Assembly: GCA_013115135.1 (NCBI GenBank)
Contig: JABANP010000128.1
Span: forward strand, 1-64,000
Source of the DNA: Perkinsus olseni
Lineage: Eukaryota > Perkinsozoa > Perkinsida > Perkinsidae
Reading direction: 5' to 3'
Length of the DNA stretch: 64,000 nucleotides
Part shown: one piece after another, positions 10,395-19,989 of the stretch
How the letters are laid out: each line of letters starts with the position of its first letter
Position numbering within the stretch: position 1 is the stretch's first letter
Notes under the pieces: generated by a model
Seen by the model: the letters and a program-made list of their open reading frames with translations, nothing else
Databases searched by the model: none
What the model was told of the DNA's origin: nothing
Made by a program: the position numbers and the translations under genes

Positions 10395-12167
10395 TGAGGT
10401 TGGCAACAGAGTTTGATATCAATGGCATGTCCTGGTCCTCAAACAAGTACTTCCGTGCTCCCAATAAGTCGATTGATGAGCGGATAAGGATAGGAGCTGA
10501 GACACCGAGTCCGCAGCAATACGACGTCAGAGGGAAGAAGCAGATGGGGGATGCTGTTCCTGGGGGGAAGATAAGTGAGTTATTCAAGTAGCCCCTTGCT
10601 TGGCGCCATCGTCACCCGTCCTCGTTATTTACAGTCTGTAATGACGAAAAAATGCGACATATGCCAAAAGTGAGGCCACTGTGCCACATGCAAAAATGAA
10701 GGCACCATGGGGCCCGGCAGCAGCAGCAGCTGCTGCGATTCGAGGCAGCATTTAGTACTTTGCCCCTGCTCGGCGTGATCAGCCGCCGTTTGTGCGCCAC
10801 GCCACGGCATAGTGGCCTCACTTTTGCATGTTTCGCGCAGACTGTGATTGCCCGGTGATACGAAAATGCCCATCGGAGATCTACCTACTCAACCTATTGA
10901 AGGAGTGCGTCGTTCACATCTGCTACGGCATCCCTTCACTAATTATCTGCGGGAAGTTATACAAATTGTCACTGATCGAACGAGTGCAGGGGAATCATAC
11001 CTTTCTATTCTACCTGTATTCATCCCGAGGAGTGGCTGGTCGTGGAACCTTTTTACGCATCTCTCCATCAGGCGAGAGTCATCTTGAAAGGTCCTCCACG
11101 GCCTCTGAGCTTCGAGATAAGAGTCCTGGCCCCGGTACTAACGGCCAGTCTGCGCAAGCACTACCAGGCATCCCCATCGTGTACCGTTAGGTGATTACCA
11201 AAACGCTATGACGTCATCTATGCCCCTCCCGAATGGTGGGAAATTCGTTGCACCAAGATATAGCGTTAGCTCGGAGACGAAGAGAATAGTGAGCATGTTA
11301 CTTGTACTTTTACTCCGCATCAGTCTTCTTTCTCAGCTGCGTGAAGGTGGCGGCGGCGGTGAGGCTATGGGGCCTGTTTCGACACTAGGCAAGCGAAGCG
11401 TATCTTTCTCACAGTGAGGGGGCTCTTGGGCTGATCGGTGGTGGGAGAGCCTGATGTGTAGGAGTCGTCGGGTTCCTGAGTTCGTCGATGGGCCTGCTAG
11501 AGCAGCAGCAGAGATACCGGCACCGAACGAGTACGATGCTGGTGAGATCATGGGGGTACCGATGGGCTCTCAATGATAGGGGGGTGAAGGGGCGCGACGA
11601 GTAGCGGCTTTTCTGGTATTGGTTGAGCGTGCGGGGCAGCGGATCTTTCGTAATGGTCGATGTTCATTCGTGACTGTGGCCTCACTCAGTTAGTGCGCAC
11701 ACGAAGCTTACTGAGAAGGGTCAGTATCCAACTCTAAAGCAGGGTCTGGAGCGCCCGTTGCCGGGAAAGAACAGCAGCATCTTCGAGGAGATCGCTGACA
11801 CAAAGAGGTTGGTATTATTACGTCTTACACGTCGTGCAAGTTCTCTCTTGTCTGTATTGACTGCAGCGAGATCCGCACCTCAGAATGGTACCCGGGCCGG
11901 GAGCATACAGCCCCCGGCGTCCTCCCCAGCGGCAGAGTCAATCCAGACCCGTCCTCAAGTTGGAGGGGGAGACCAGTGCAGCGTCTCGGCGATTGTGTAA
12001 GGAACTTCTCTCCCACGACGAGCGCCAATTGCCGCATCTCCTCAGTCCTCGCGAAGGAAGTTCCAGGGCCCGGGGCGTACGACATCCCGGAGGCGCCGAG
12101 TAGCCCAGTGATTGCCGTGATGAAGCCTGGCGAGGCTCGACTACCTTACTCGATGCCTGGACCGTGA
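10395..12167 (+). CDS. SHIPPO (sperm-tail PG-rich) repeat protein, unit 1 copy
   Basis: Several short exons encode the proline-glycine repeats typical of SHIPPO/STPGR proteins: 'ETPSPQQYDVRGKKQ', 'SMPLPNGGKFVAPRYS', 'IPAPNEYDAGEIM', 'RPLPGKNSSIFEEIADTKR', 'MVPGPGAYSPRRPP' and 'EVPGPGAYDIPEAPSSP'. The last exon ends 'SMPGP' at the stop 12165-12167. Such proteins line or cap microtubules of flagella and related structures in protists. Exon boundaries between 10590 and 11800 are only partly resolved, and the 5' end is uncertain. The spacing of PG repeats every 20-50 residues fits the family. Confidence 0.7.
10665..10835. repeat. Inverted repeat inside an intron of the SHIPPO gene
   Basis: 'caaaagtgaggccactgtgcc' near 10671 is matched on the opposite strand by 'ggcatagtggcctcactttt' near 10808, with one mismatch over about 21 bp and roughly 120 bp between the arms. 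Unit 2 keeps a diverged version near 20260-20430. It may be a small foldback remnant within an intron. Confidence 0.45.
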
Positions 12168-12360
12168 GAGCAGCAGTTCTGCTGCTGGCCGGATCGCCCC
12201 TTGTTCAGGTTTGACTATAATTGTCAACCCGATGTGGGACAGAGGTTTACGCAAAGCGAGTCTAAGGAAGTCTGCAGGAAGCTGCTGAGAGTGTCTTCGT
12301 CCAAGCTCATAGGTTGGGTATCTTGTAGTTTCTCCTTGCGGTCGACGCGAGTTCTCAGAT

Positions 12361-13101
12361 ATGCTGACGAACGCTCCCATGGCATCCCGAGTTGCTGTGG
12401 CTGATCAAATCTACGGAAGGTCTCGCCGTCAAAAGAAGCAGCCTGCTAAAGAGTTCATGGATCGTAAGAGCAGCTTGGAGGACTGTAAGGTTAATCTCGT
12501 GGCGCGCGACATTTTGCGGCGATCTCCCCTGTCAGGCAACGTAGAGCTGGATGTGATCCCAGACGGTGATTTCGCTCCGATTACATTCGGAGCGGCTGGA
12601 GGAGGACATACCGTCGATGATCGATCCGCGGGGCCGGTGAGACTCACAGGAAGGGGGACCTGACCGGTTACTGTGAAGGCTGTCCTCAGCAGGAGCTCAG
12701 TGCCCCCACAGCAGCCGGCCTCGAGTGGCGCTTTGGAGAGGACTTCGGCCAGGACGACATGCCGTATGATACGATTGAGGAGCCACCAATGGTGATTATC
12801 TCTTCCGTGTTTTATCGGCTCGCCAGTGGAGCCTCCGTTCAGGCCGATGCCATCGCGGGCGAGGTCCCCTACGATGAGAGGCTGGGACTGAGTGAGTGGG
12901 CGTAGAGTCTTTCACACCATTCACCGCTCACGTCGTATCATCTGGTCGTTCCAGTCCGCTGTAGTGCGCACTGGGGTGGTTCCTGTTGCAGGTCATGACG
13001 TGTACTCCACTAAGTTGGCCGGCCACCTCCATCAGGCCAAGCCCAGGGGTATCGTCCAGAATATCGATGCTGACTCAGTAGTTGTTGGGTTATGCTCTTA
13101 G
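12361..13101 (+). CDS. Unknown multi-exon protein, unit 1 copy
   Basis: Exon 1 (12361-12636) starts 'MLTNAPMASRVAVADQIYG' and continues with a basic stretch ('RSRRQKKQPAKEF') and 'NVELDVIPDGDFAPITFG'. A donor at 12637 and an acceptor at 12689 join it in phase to 'QELSAPTAAGLEWRFG'. A later join reaches 'HDVYSTKLAGHLHQAKPRG', and the frame stops at 13101. I recognise no domain. A one-base length difference from unit 2 lies inside the first intron, so it should not matter. The 3' end could extend further through unresolved introns. Confidence 0.5.
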
Positions 13102-13459
13102 GCCTGTTCCTACCGGAGGCGTCAGTCGATCGAAGAATCGTTAGCGTTGGCAGCCCTACGGATGACGACTGGTTTGACTGTCATCATGAGAGGGTGAGAC
13201 TCCTCTTTAGCTCACAACACGACTTCAAGAACACGGTCAGCAGTGTCTGGTTTCAAATCAGTAAAGATTTGAACTGAGCACGCTTCGTCACGTGAATTAA
13301 AGCGACACGTCATTTCTGACTTCTCAGCTTCGTTGAACGAAGTTTGGCCTCTGATAGAGAGGGGTTCCTTCTTTCATTGGTTCACCTTGCAGGAGGAGAA
13401 TCCCAATGGGACGTCGTCACCATGGCGACTGGGGATGCAACCAAGTCCGGTCGTCATGT

Positions 13460-13715
13460 TCAGGTATCAATGGCAGCTAAGCTGCTAGATGAAGCAACTC
13501 AATCGTTGCTAGACCCGCTGGATACCGGTGTGCTGCTGAATCGAGCGGAGGTCCGCGGAGCCGCACAGATTGAGTTTTCGAGACTGCCGAGTCCTGCTTC
13601 AGGCGGCTTTGATGAACAAGGCCATGTCGAAATCGAAGCTTTTAGGGATGTGCTCGCATCGCCGTCGAGCACTCCTCCGGGAGCTGCCGCGGACTATTGC
13701 ACAGAGGAGATCTAA
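13460..13715 (+). CDS. Unknown protein, last exon, unit 1 copy
   Basis: An acceptor 'ttcag' at about 13463 is followed by an open exon reading 'VSMAAKLLDEATQSLLDPL' and ending 'AAADYCTEEI' at the stop 13713-13715. The composition is acidic and hydrophilic. Unit 2 keeps the exon open (23094-23347) with mostly conservative changes. It may be the 3' end of the gene beginning at 12361 or of a separate one. The linking exons between 13100 and 13460 are not resolved. Confidence 0.45.
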
Positions 13716-14735
13716 GTTGAGCAGCAAGAATCCTGTTGTGTAGCTGTCCCATACCGTCCATGTACCTTTGATCCTCACTCATAGTGTGGTCGTTGTCCGG
13801 GCTACATGCTGTTGCGTTATTGATGAGTCCACAGAGAAGCGCAGGGTGGTCTCTTCGTCTTGTGCCCCATCGTTGGTCCTATGCGAGTTACCTTACTGCG
13901 CGCTGGACGAGGCGTTGATTTGTCGGCCGATCCGGAAGCTCGCGATTGATTCTGGTGCTGATTTTTACACGGGTCCCGGGATCGTTCCTGAGCCTGGAGA
14001 TCTGCCTCTTCCTCTGGAGAAGGGACAGAGTGGCTGTTGCACCGTCGGCGGCGAGGTCCCTGTGCATCACTCGGTAGTTCCCTCTCAGCACTCGAAAATC
14101 AATCTTCGGTGGTGAAGGTGAATCCTGAAGACCAACGCAACTCTGCCACCGCGGGCGAAAGGTGGTGCACTGTATGTGAGGCGGTCTTTGGTGCAAACTC
14201 GCCTCGGGAGTTCTTGCTACTATTGTATAGCGGCCTTCGTTTCTGCTGGGAAACGCTGATCCGAGTTTCTGTCAATACTGCTGAAGGTCTCGTTTGTTGA
14301 CGGAATGAACCAGTAGACGAATTGACGACGACCAGGCGTCATCATCACTCATAGAAACTATCTGCCGTAAACTGCGATTTCGGCGCTTGACAAGCGCTGC
14401 TTGCAAACTTGGGGGTTGCTGAACTTGAATGATTGTGTTCAGCTTGTTGGGCTACTTTACTCGGGCCCGACTGACTGTCTTCGGTGTGGGAGTGGTTTGC
14501 CGCCGAGATGAGTCCCCATAGATAACTGGACAGTATCGAGGCAGTTGTGAATAGGAATGGCCCGCCGTTCTCCTGGGGAGATCCTCACGTCCTTCTCGGA
14601 GCTAGGCTCCTCCCCGGCATCCGCCTCCCACTCAGCCTCGCCTTCCAGGAGAGCAGCTCAAGCGATCAGAAGTCGGTTCCTCAGCAGCCCGGCACCCGGC
14701 GCGGCTCGCCGGGGGTTACGCGAGGTGACCCAACG
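13716..14735 (+). other. Stretch upstream of APC10 with only weak coding signs
   Basis: An open frame at 13768-14115 ('CALDEALICRPIRKLAIDSG') stays open in unit 2 (23400-23798), but I see no secure start, family or splice structure. The segment 14300-14735 looks non-coding, except that the frame leading into APC10 is open upstream of its ATG. No clear regulatory motif was found. Confidence 0.25.
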
Positions 14736-15889
14736 ATGCCCTCTGAGAAAAGTTCGAACACTCAGTGGCGAGTAGGGTCCTGAATCGCGGAAATCCCTAT
14801 CCTATCAGATAAGCGACCGATGCCGATGGTCGCTATCCTCCGCTAAGCCTGGTTATGGAGTGCTCCAGCTGAGGGACAACTGTGAGGAGACCTTCTGGCA
14901 GAGCGATGCCATGTCGGCCATTGCCCGATCAATGGACGATCAGAGGGTCCAGCCCGGTGTGGTTAACCATAGCATTGACTTGGAGTTTATAAACGGCCTT
15001 GAGAAAGTCACTGTAAGTGAAGACAACTGCTCATTGGAGGTGATGACTTTTCCAGTGTTGCCTCTTGACCCGGGCTTTCAATAGGCCCTTCTCGGATTCG
15101 AACTCGGTTCTGAGGATCGTCTTTTACACGCTTGAATCAATCTGGCGAATGCTCCTTGACTTCTATTGAACACCCCGGAGCACATGAGCGTACTGGCGCA
15201 ATCCTCTCAGGAGGTGCATCTGTTCGTCTCCTACAAGGCCGACGAGTCCTACACTCCATCAGTAATCTCCGTTAGGATGGGCAATACTCTCTTCGATCTC
15301 AACGTGAGCGACGCCGCACTATTCATCCTCGAACGAACTGCTGTTCTGTCGTCAGGAAGTCCAAAGGTTGACTCTGTACCAGCCCGAGGGATGGATAATC
15401 ATACCGTTGGCACTCGTCTCGGCACCCGACAATCCTGAGTAAGTGTACTGAACCCTTTGATGGTAGAGTAGAGAAGCGGGTCTAGTTGCGATTGGAGTGG
15501 TACTGAGCGCGTCGAACTGAGTAGGGCTCCTCGCGGTCATTTTTATTGTGGCTGTTGATCGGCCTCTTAGTTACTACCTTCAACGAGGGGTTACCTTTCG
15601 TGATGACATAGTGGCCCAGTTGTTTGTTCGCACCTTCTACCTCCAGTTGGCTGTACTCAGCAACCATCAGGTAGGACATGCCACCCTCGCGCTTCTGCTT
15701 TTACCACCGCTGCCACTACCACGGAAGGTATTTCAGAACGGTCGGGACACGCATATACGACAAGTTCGCGTGTACGGCCCTAGACCTCCTCAGCCGTCGA
15801 TGGCTGTCATGCCGGGTGGAGAAGAGGAAAATTGGGGACTTTCTTTTTTCAACACCACCAGTATGCGCTCTGGCGAAGCCCTGCGTTAA
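14736..15889 (+). CDS. APC10: Anaphase-promoting complex subunit 10 (DOC domain), intact unit 1 copy
   Basis: Six exons (14736-14771, 14809-15012, 15211-15303, 15356-15438, 15571-15670, 15737-15889) join in phase into about 222 residues. The DOC (galactose-binding-like) domain is clear: '[12 protein letters not shown]', '[15 protein letters not shown]', '[15 protein letters not shown]', 'GWIIIPLAL', '[11 protein letters not shown]' and '[15 protein letters not shown]'. APC10 helps the APC/C ubiquitin ligase bind destruction-box substrates in the cell cycle. Two insertions relative to the human protein lie after 'FWQSD' and before 'TFYLQ'. The start is the first in-frame ATG before the domain, matching the short N-terminus of the family. 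All introns have GT-AG ends. Confidence 0.9.
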
Positions 15890-16036
15890 GCTCAGCCGAG
15901 CAGCTTGCATGCACCATTTCATCAATAGTCTAACTTCTTTCGGTCGTTGAGTTCACAGAAGGCCGAAGGCGTGCCTCTTCCACTCCTGCGCGAGCGGTGC
16001 GCGCCACTACGAAACCTTCAGGATACTCGATTGTGT

Positions 16037-16621
16037 ATGCGTAGAACAGACCGCCGCCATCGGCGTCGGAAGGCTCAGGAGAGCTCTGAGGCTAGGGAGT
16101 GGCTCGAAGTTCTGTTACGAGAGACTCGGAAAAGAGCCGTAGGCAACGTCGTGTGAACTTCTCGGCGTACCTGTACCTTCGGTCGTGCTTTAGATTGAAG
16201 AGCTCCTTTCCGAGGAACGACGGCTGGAGAACACCGAAAATATGACGGTCTTGCATAGGATGCTGGATGACTTGAAGTGCCGGCAGTGAGTGCGATCTGG
16301 GAAGGGAATCATGAGCATCGCCGTTCCAGGTTGCGTCGTCCCGAGACCAAATCTCGCGCTGCGGGCTACTTGAAGAACAACCATGAGACAAGGGAGAGGT
16401 CACAACACCCGATGAGTGCAGGATTAGAAGCTTCTCAAGGTTCCGGCTTCCTGTTAATCCACTCGGATAATGACACCAGAGTTGATCACAATGGCACTAC
16501 CCTTGCTGTAGACCCGGTGCGGCCCCCTGACCCCGGCTGCATCGCTGATGAGCTCGGCAGGAAGGGTCCATTCAAGTCGGCGGTCCTCAATCGGCTACGG
16601 GAGTTACGAGCTGCCCCCTAA
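16037..16621 (+). CDS. Unknown 164-aa protein with a basic, coiled-coil-like N-terminal half, unit 1 copy
   Basis: Three exons (16037-16147, 16194-16285, 16330-16621) join in phase. The start 'MRRTDRRHRRRKAQESSEA' is strongly basic. The middle is helix-like and charged ('IEELLSEERRLENTENM', 'LHRMLDDLKCRQ'). The C-terminal half ('FLLIHSDNDTRVDHNG', 'KGPFKSAVLNRLRELRAAP') may be globular. No family was recognised. It begins about 150 bp after the APC10 stop on the same strand. Splice sites are intact here but one is lost in unit 2. Confidence 0.6.
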
Positions 16622-16851
16622 TGATCGGGAGGATGTATCATGCTTCTCCAGCTTCTATGTCGAGTCTGGCTTCTTGATTTTTTCAATGATTCCAATTGCA
16701 ACCGTTTTCCGCCCATTGACCGCAGTACCGCGTCGCATCACGGGTGCACGAACAGCTGGCATCGTGTGCAGCGACTTCAGGAGGTCAGTAACGGCCCTGC
16801 CTAGTAATGGTAGGGAGCTCACTATGAGTGGCAAACTGGCTTGGCTTCGGG
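16622..16851. other. Spacer between converging genes
   Basis: This is about 230 bp between the plus-strand 164-aa gene and the stop of the minus-strand gene. Open frames here have no start or splice support. It probably contains both 3' ends. Confidence 0.35.
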
Positions 16852-17182
16852 TTACGTGAACTGCCGTTGAAGTGTAACAACCTCTTCCTTTTCTAGTCTC
16901 AAGTTGCGAAGCTCGACAAAGAATAAGTCAGCCATGAATCCAGTGGGGTCACCTATTCGCCAATACACAGAGTTTCCGTCGTCGGGACAGTAGCCCTCGA
17001 GAACACTTCTGGGAGGGGAGTGACAACCGCCGTTCAACGTACTTCTTTGCAGAGTAGGCTATGTAGTACTTCGACGGTCGAAGCTCGACCGGTGATAGCA
17101 GGAACGTGACGCGGTGCCGGTCTCTTTCGATAACGTTTATATGCGAGTAAAATTTTCCGGTTGCACACATCTTCGCGCACAT
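16852..17182 (-). CDS. Small unknown protein, intact unit 1 copy (two exons)
   Basis: On the minus strand an ATG at 17182 opens a frame reading 'FLLSPVELRPSKYYIAYSAK'. A donor 'gtacgt' and an acceptor 'cctcccag' remove a short intron. The frame continues 'VLEGYCPDDGNSVYW', then 'DLFFVELRNLRLEKEE', to the stop at 16852-16854, giving about 95 residues. The N-terminal frame differs in unit 2 by a 2-base indel, so the exact start is uncertain. It is divergent from the bromodomain gene and may share its promoter. Confidence 0.5.
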
Positions 17183-17286
17183 GTATAAACTTCACCCAAT
17201 CGTCGTTGCGTATCTCACATCATGCTTTCGGCTGTATTAGATTTCGCGCTCGCCCATAAATTGTTTGAATTGTCCTCACTCCGGCT

Positions 17287-17535
17287 TGTATTGGGACCAC
17301 TGCCGGAGGAACTCAATACAAGGAGGATAGGAGATTGAAGCGGGTGCGTAACCACGCGTCAATTAAGAACAAGGCAAATGAATACTGAAATGATGACAGA
17401 GTGATACTCGTGCATACTAGGGCTACGCTCTAATCACAATAATGATTTAGGAGAGTGGAGAGACAACAGTTTCATCATCATATCGAAACTGCCAGCAGAT
17501 ACTCATAGGTTGCGCTCGCCCATGACAGCATTCCC
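17287..17535 (+). repeat. Left 249-bp terminal inverted repeat
   Basis: This is the reverse complement of 18258-18506. The inner end includes 'atgacagcattccc', so each arm brings an ATG pointing into the element. Confidence 0.9.
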
Positions 17536-17560
17536 CCACGAACCTGGCTCGAGTGAGGAG

Positions 17561-18271
17561 TCAGTCGTGCAAGGGTCGCAAACTGTAACCAAGAGCAGTC
17601 AACCGATCCGACACTGCCTTTGGGATCCGCTTCGCTCTGGTCAGCTTGCATGGCTGTACTTCAGCATTGATATACTTGCTGTGGATGGAGATGGCATCGC
17701 CGATAGGCCTCAGTGTTGATCCTTGTAGCTCTAGCGGCTGCACACTCGCAGATGACGCCGTGGTCAACGGACAGATATACTTCGCGAAGTAGAATCTCGT
17801 TAGATCCTCTTCACAGAGACAGCAGATAACGTCACCGCTGCTGATGTCCTCGAGAGATATACGGGACAAGGTTCTGAGAACCGGCTCGTGGTAGTCGACA
17901 CCATCGTAGGGCACCAATTGATCACCAGATACAATAGTTGTTGAAGGCGAACCATTGGCATCACTGTCGAGCTCAATTATGTAGGTGCCCGACTGGGGGT
18001 TGATGCATCTGACCACCGTAGCAGGTAAGGGAGCTGAGTTAGGTCGCTTCCAGTAAACCTGCTGGTCGGCCTGTAACGGGAAAATATCCGACGACCCACT
18101 CGATATAGCCCGCGCATCAGCTGCTCGCTGTCGCTCATCGGTGCCGATGCTGACTCTCTCGGCCAACCATTCATCGATACGCTTCGTCACCGTAGAGACC
18201 ATGTTTTTGAGGTCGTTGTACTGGTTGACGTCGGCATCAGACGTGGTGGTACCCATTGGGAATGCTGTCAT
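17561..18271 (-). CDS. Transposon-borne protein resembling the C-terminal part of an integrase/transposase
   Basis: This 236-aa frame begins at an ATG within the right inverted arm. The segment 'FPLQADQQVYWKRPNSAPLP' followed by 'TYIIELDSD' resembles the SH3-like C-terminal domain of retroelement integrases ('VYWKRP' plus a beta-rich stretch). No DDE catalytic triad or zinc finger is present, so this is a fragment of a larger transposase or an accessory product. A Cys pair (DVICCLCEEDL) is also present. The integrase relationship is inferred from motif shape only. Confidence 0.5.
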   Translation of the reverse strand: MTAFPMGTTTSDADVNQYNDLKNMVSTVTKRIDEWLAERVSIGTDERQRAADARAISSGSSDIFPLQADQQVYWKRPNSAPLPATVVRCINPQSGTYIIELDSDANGSPSTTIVSGDQLVPYDGVDYHEPVLRTLSRISLEDISSGDVICCLCEEDLTRFYFAKYICPLTTASSASVQPLELQGSTLRPIGDAISIHSKYINAEVQPCKLTRAKRIPKAVSDRLTALGYSLRPLHD

Positions 18272-18506
18272 GGGCGAGCGCAACCTATGAGTATCTGCTG
18301 GCAGTTTCGATATGATGATGAAACTGTTGTCTCTCCACTCTCCTAAATCATTATTGTGATTAGAGCGTAGCCCTAGTATGCACGAGTATCACTCTGTCAT
18401 CATTTCAGTATTCATTTGCCTTGTTCTTAATTGACGCGTGGTTACGCACCCGCTTCAATCTCCTATCCTCCTTGTATTGAGTTCCTCCGGCAGTGGTCCC
18501 AATACA
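18258..18506 (-). repeat. Right 249-bp terminal inverted repeat
   Basis: This is the reverse complement of 17287-17535. It contains the start codon (18271) of the element's single long frame. Confidence 0.9.
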
Positions 18507-18866
18507 GCCTCGAAAGCGGCAGAACAGCGAGCCAGCAGCATCCGAAGCCAGCACGGCTCATGATCGACCTGAAGACACAGTCCAGGCGAAACGACGGCGA
18601 ACGGGCGGCTCCCACAACCCGCAAGTATTCGGCATAAGTCAACGGCAGTGGCGACAGAAGTCCTATCGAGATCTCTGCGCTGTTATGTTGCGGTGGATGC
18701 GATCGAAGGACCGGAATCAATTCTTCTACTTTCCAGTGGACGTGAACGAAGTGCCAACGTACCGAGATATCATCAAGAATCCGATGAGTTTTGATCTCAT
18801 GGAGGCCCGAGCGTCCAAGAGGGCTTATAAGACAGTAGACGATATACAGAAGGACTTCAAGCTTAT

Positions 18867-19505
18867 ATGGCTTCGCAAGGCCCCTTGCTCGGGAGAGGTC
18901 ATGAGGGAAGCCAGCAGGATCTCTCGAAGAGCCCTGGTGAGTCCGAGCAGGCCAGTGCGGGATCCAGTCGAGGAGCTACTCTCTCAGACCAAGCAGAAGG
19001 GACAAAGAAACGGCCCTTCCCGGAATCGAAGAATGCCGGAGTCATAGGGCGAAAACGAGCTGTCCCTGGCAGGAAGACTACGTCCAGAGACGTACCACCA
19101 CCCCAGAGAGGTAGGGAATCGGGTCACCGGTCGAATGCAAAGTACTATGAAGGGCAATTCCATGTTGAGGGGAAAGATGGGGTTGAGACGGTTGTGGTGG
19201 TGGTAGCCATTAAAGACCCACACGTCCAGCTGAGTTTACAAGCTGATTCCCGTGGGGCCCACGTTAACTTGAAGCCCCTTCCTCTTGTGCCGGTCTCTTC
19301 CCACTGCTGGCGCCTTGAGATGGAGTCATTACATGAGAACCGTGAGGTTATTGAGAACACTATTGATGCGATCAAGGACCTGACTGGAGTGGACAACCTC
19401 GGTTTTAATGACTTTCGCCTGTGCTACACTACCCAGAAGTTGAGCCTGCACCTCGGCACCGCGCCGCCTCTAGTGGTTGCCCTAGATGAGAGAAGACGGG
19501 AATGA
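18867..19505 (+). pseudogene. 5'-truncated unit 2 copy of the unknown gene at 8792
   Basis: It lacks exon 1 and begins at the duplication join. The join itself creates an ATG ('tATGGcttcg', 18867) in the correct frame, so a 212-aa product starting 'MASQGPLLGRGHEG' could be made if transcribed. The rest matches exon 2 of the unit 1 copy with about six amino-acid changes and no internal stop. Its natural promoter is absent. Transcription could only come from the truncated bromodomain region upstream. Confidence 0.7.
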
Positions 19506-19989
19506 GGGACGGTGACTTTTCATAACACAGTATACATATATACTGTCAACAGGAAGGTGTATTGCATGAATTTTACATGATGTTCCAACCGCTGTGTGCT
19601 GTGAAGGTTGGTTCTGTTGGATTGCAAAGAGAGGGAATACTCCGATGTTTGTCGTTATGGGAGTTATTCCGCGAAGGGGCTGGCCCCGATTAGAATTTCA
19701 TCTCTAATGCGTATACATGAACACCTCATCAACTGGTTGGTGGCAGCTTTGGGGAGGCCCTCCGCTCTCGCCCGGCTTGTCGGGGATAGCTCCGGCACAC
19801 CAATCCTCGAGAATTGCGGCTCAGCAAGTTGCGGCTCGGCAAAGCGCAGTTGTGTGATGGACATCATAGAACTGTATGTCGCTGAATGGCTTCCTCGTGC
19901 CCCGGCTCGCCCGGAATGTTAGATACTGATGATATTCATATCGTGATCGCTGTGTTAGGGGGCTAGCTTTAACAGGGAAGGACCGGACT

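Larger units (their letters stand above)
17287..18506 (-). mobile_element. 1220-bp DNA transposon with 249-bp inverted ends (Ginger-like candidate)
   Basis: Positions 17287-17535 and 18258-18506 are reverse complements of equal length and appear identical or nearly so. The ends are TGTATTGGG...CCCAATACA, the TG...CA pattern used by retroviral-type integrases. Unit 2 at about 26905 provides the empty site 'ctccggctcgaaag'. The filled site has GGCT on the left and GCCT on the right, a possible 4-bp target duplication with one mismatch. The single frame inside looks integrase-derived. From memory, Ginger transposons combine integrase-like transposases with inverted ends. A non-autonomous member is a reasonable but unproven label. 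Confidence 0.8.
9208..18868 (+). repeat. Tandem duplication, unit 1
   Basis: From 9208 onward the sequence matches 18869 onward, at roughly 95-98% identity by eye, with small indels in introns and spacers. Unit 1 runs to 18868, where it is joined to the start of unit 2. After removing the 1220-bp insertion at 17287-18506 the unit is about 8.44 kb, close to the 8.40 kb of unit 2. The only homology at the join is a single shared G, so end-joining or replication slippage fits better than recombination between long repeats. Confidence 0.95.
17271..18868 (+). pseudogene. Broken bromodomain gene, unit 1 copy
   Basis: Comparison with the intact copy at 26892 shows three breaks. The start codon is ATT instead of ATG (near 17271). 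A 1220-bp transposon interrupts codon 6 (17287-18506). The frame is cut at the duplication join, in the middle of the bromodomain ('DDIQKDFKLI' at about 18865). The surviving piece 18507-18868 still encodes the N-terminal tail and most of the bromodomain. No functional reader of acetyl-lysine is expected from this copy. Confidence 0.85.

Noticed and set aside
12637..12689. Apparent frameshift between the two copies of the unknown gene (open through in unit 2, stop in unit 1)
   Set aside because: The one-base length difference lies between a good GT donor and an AG acceptor, and splicing restores the same frame in both copies.
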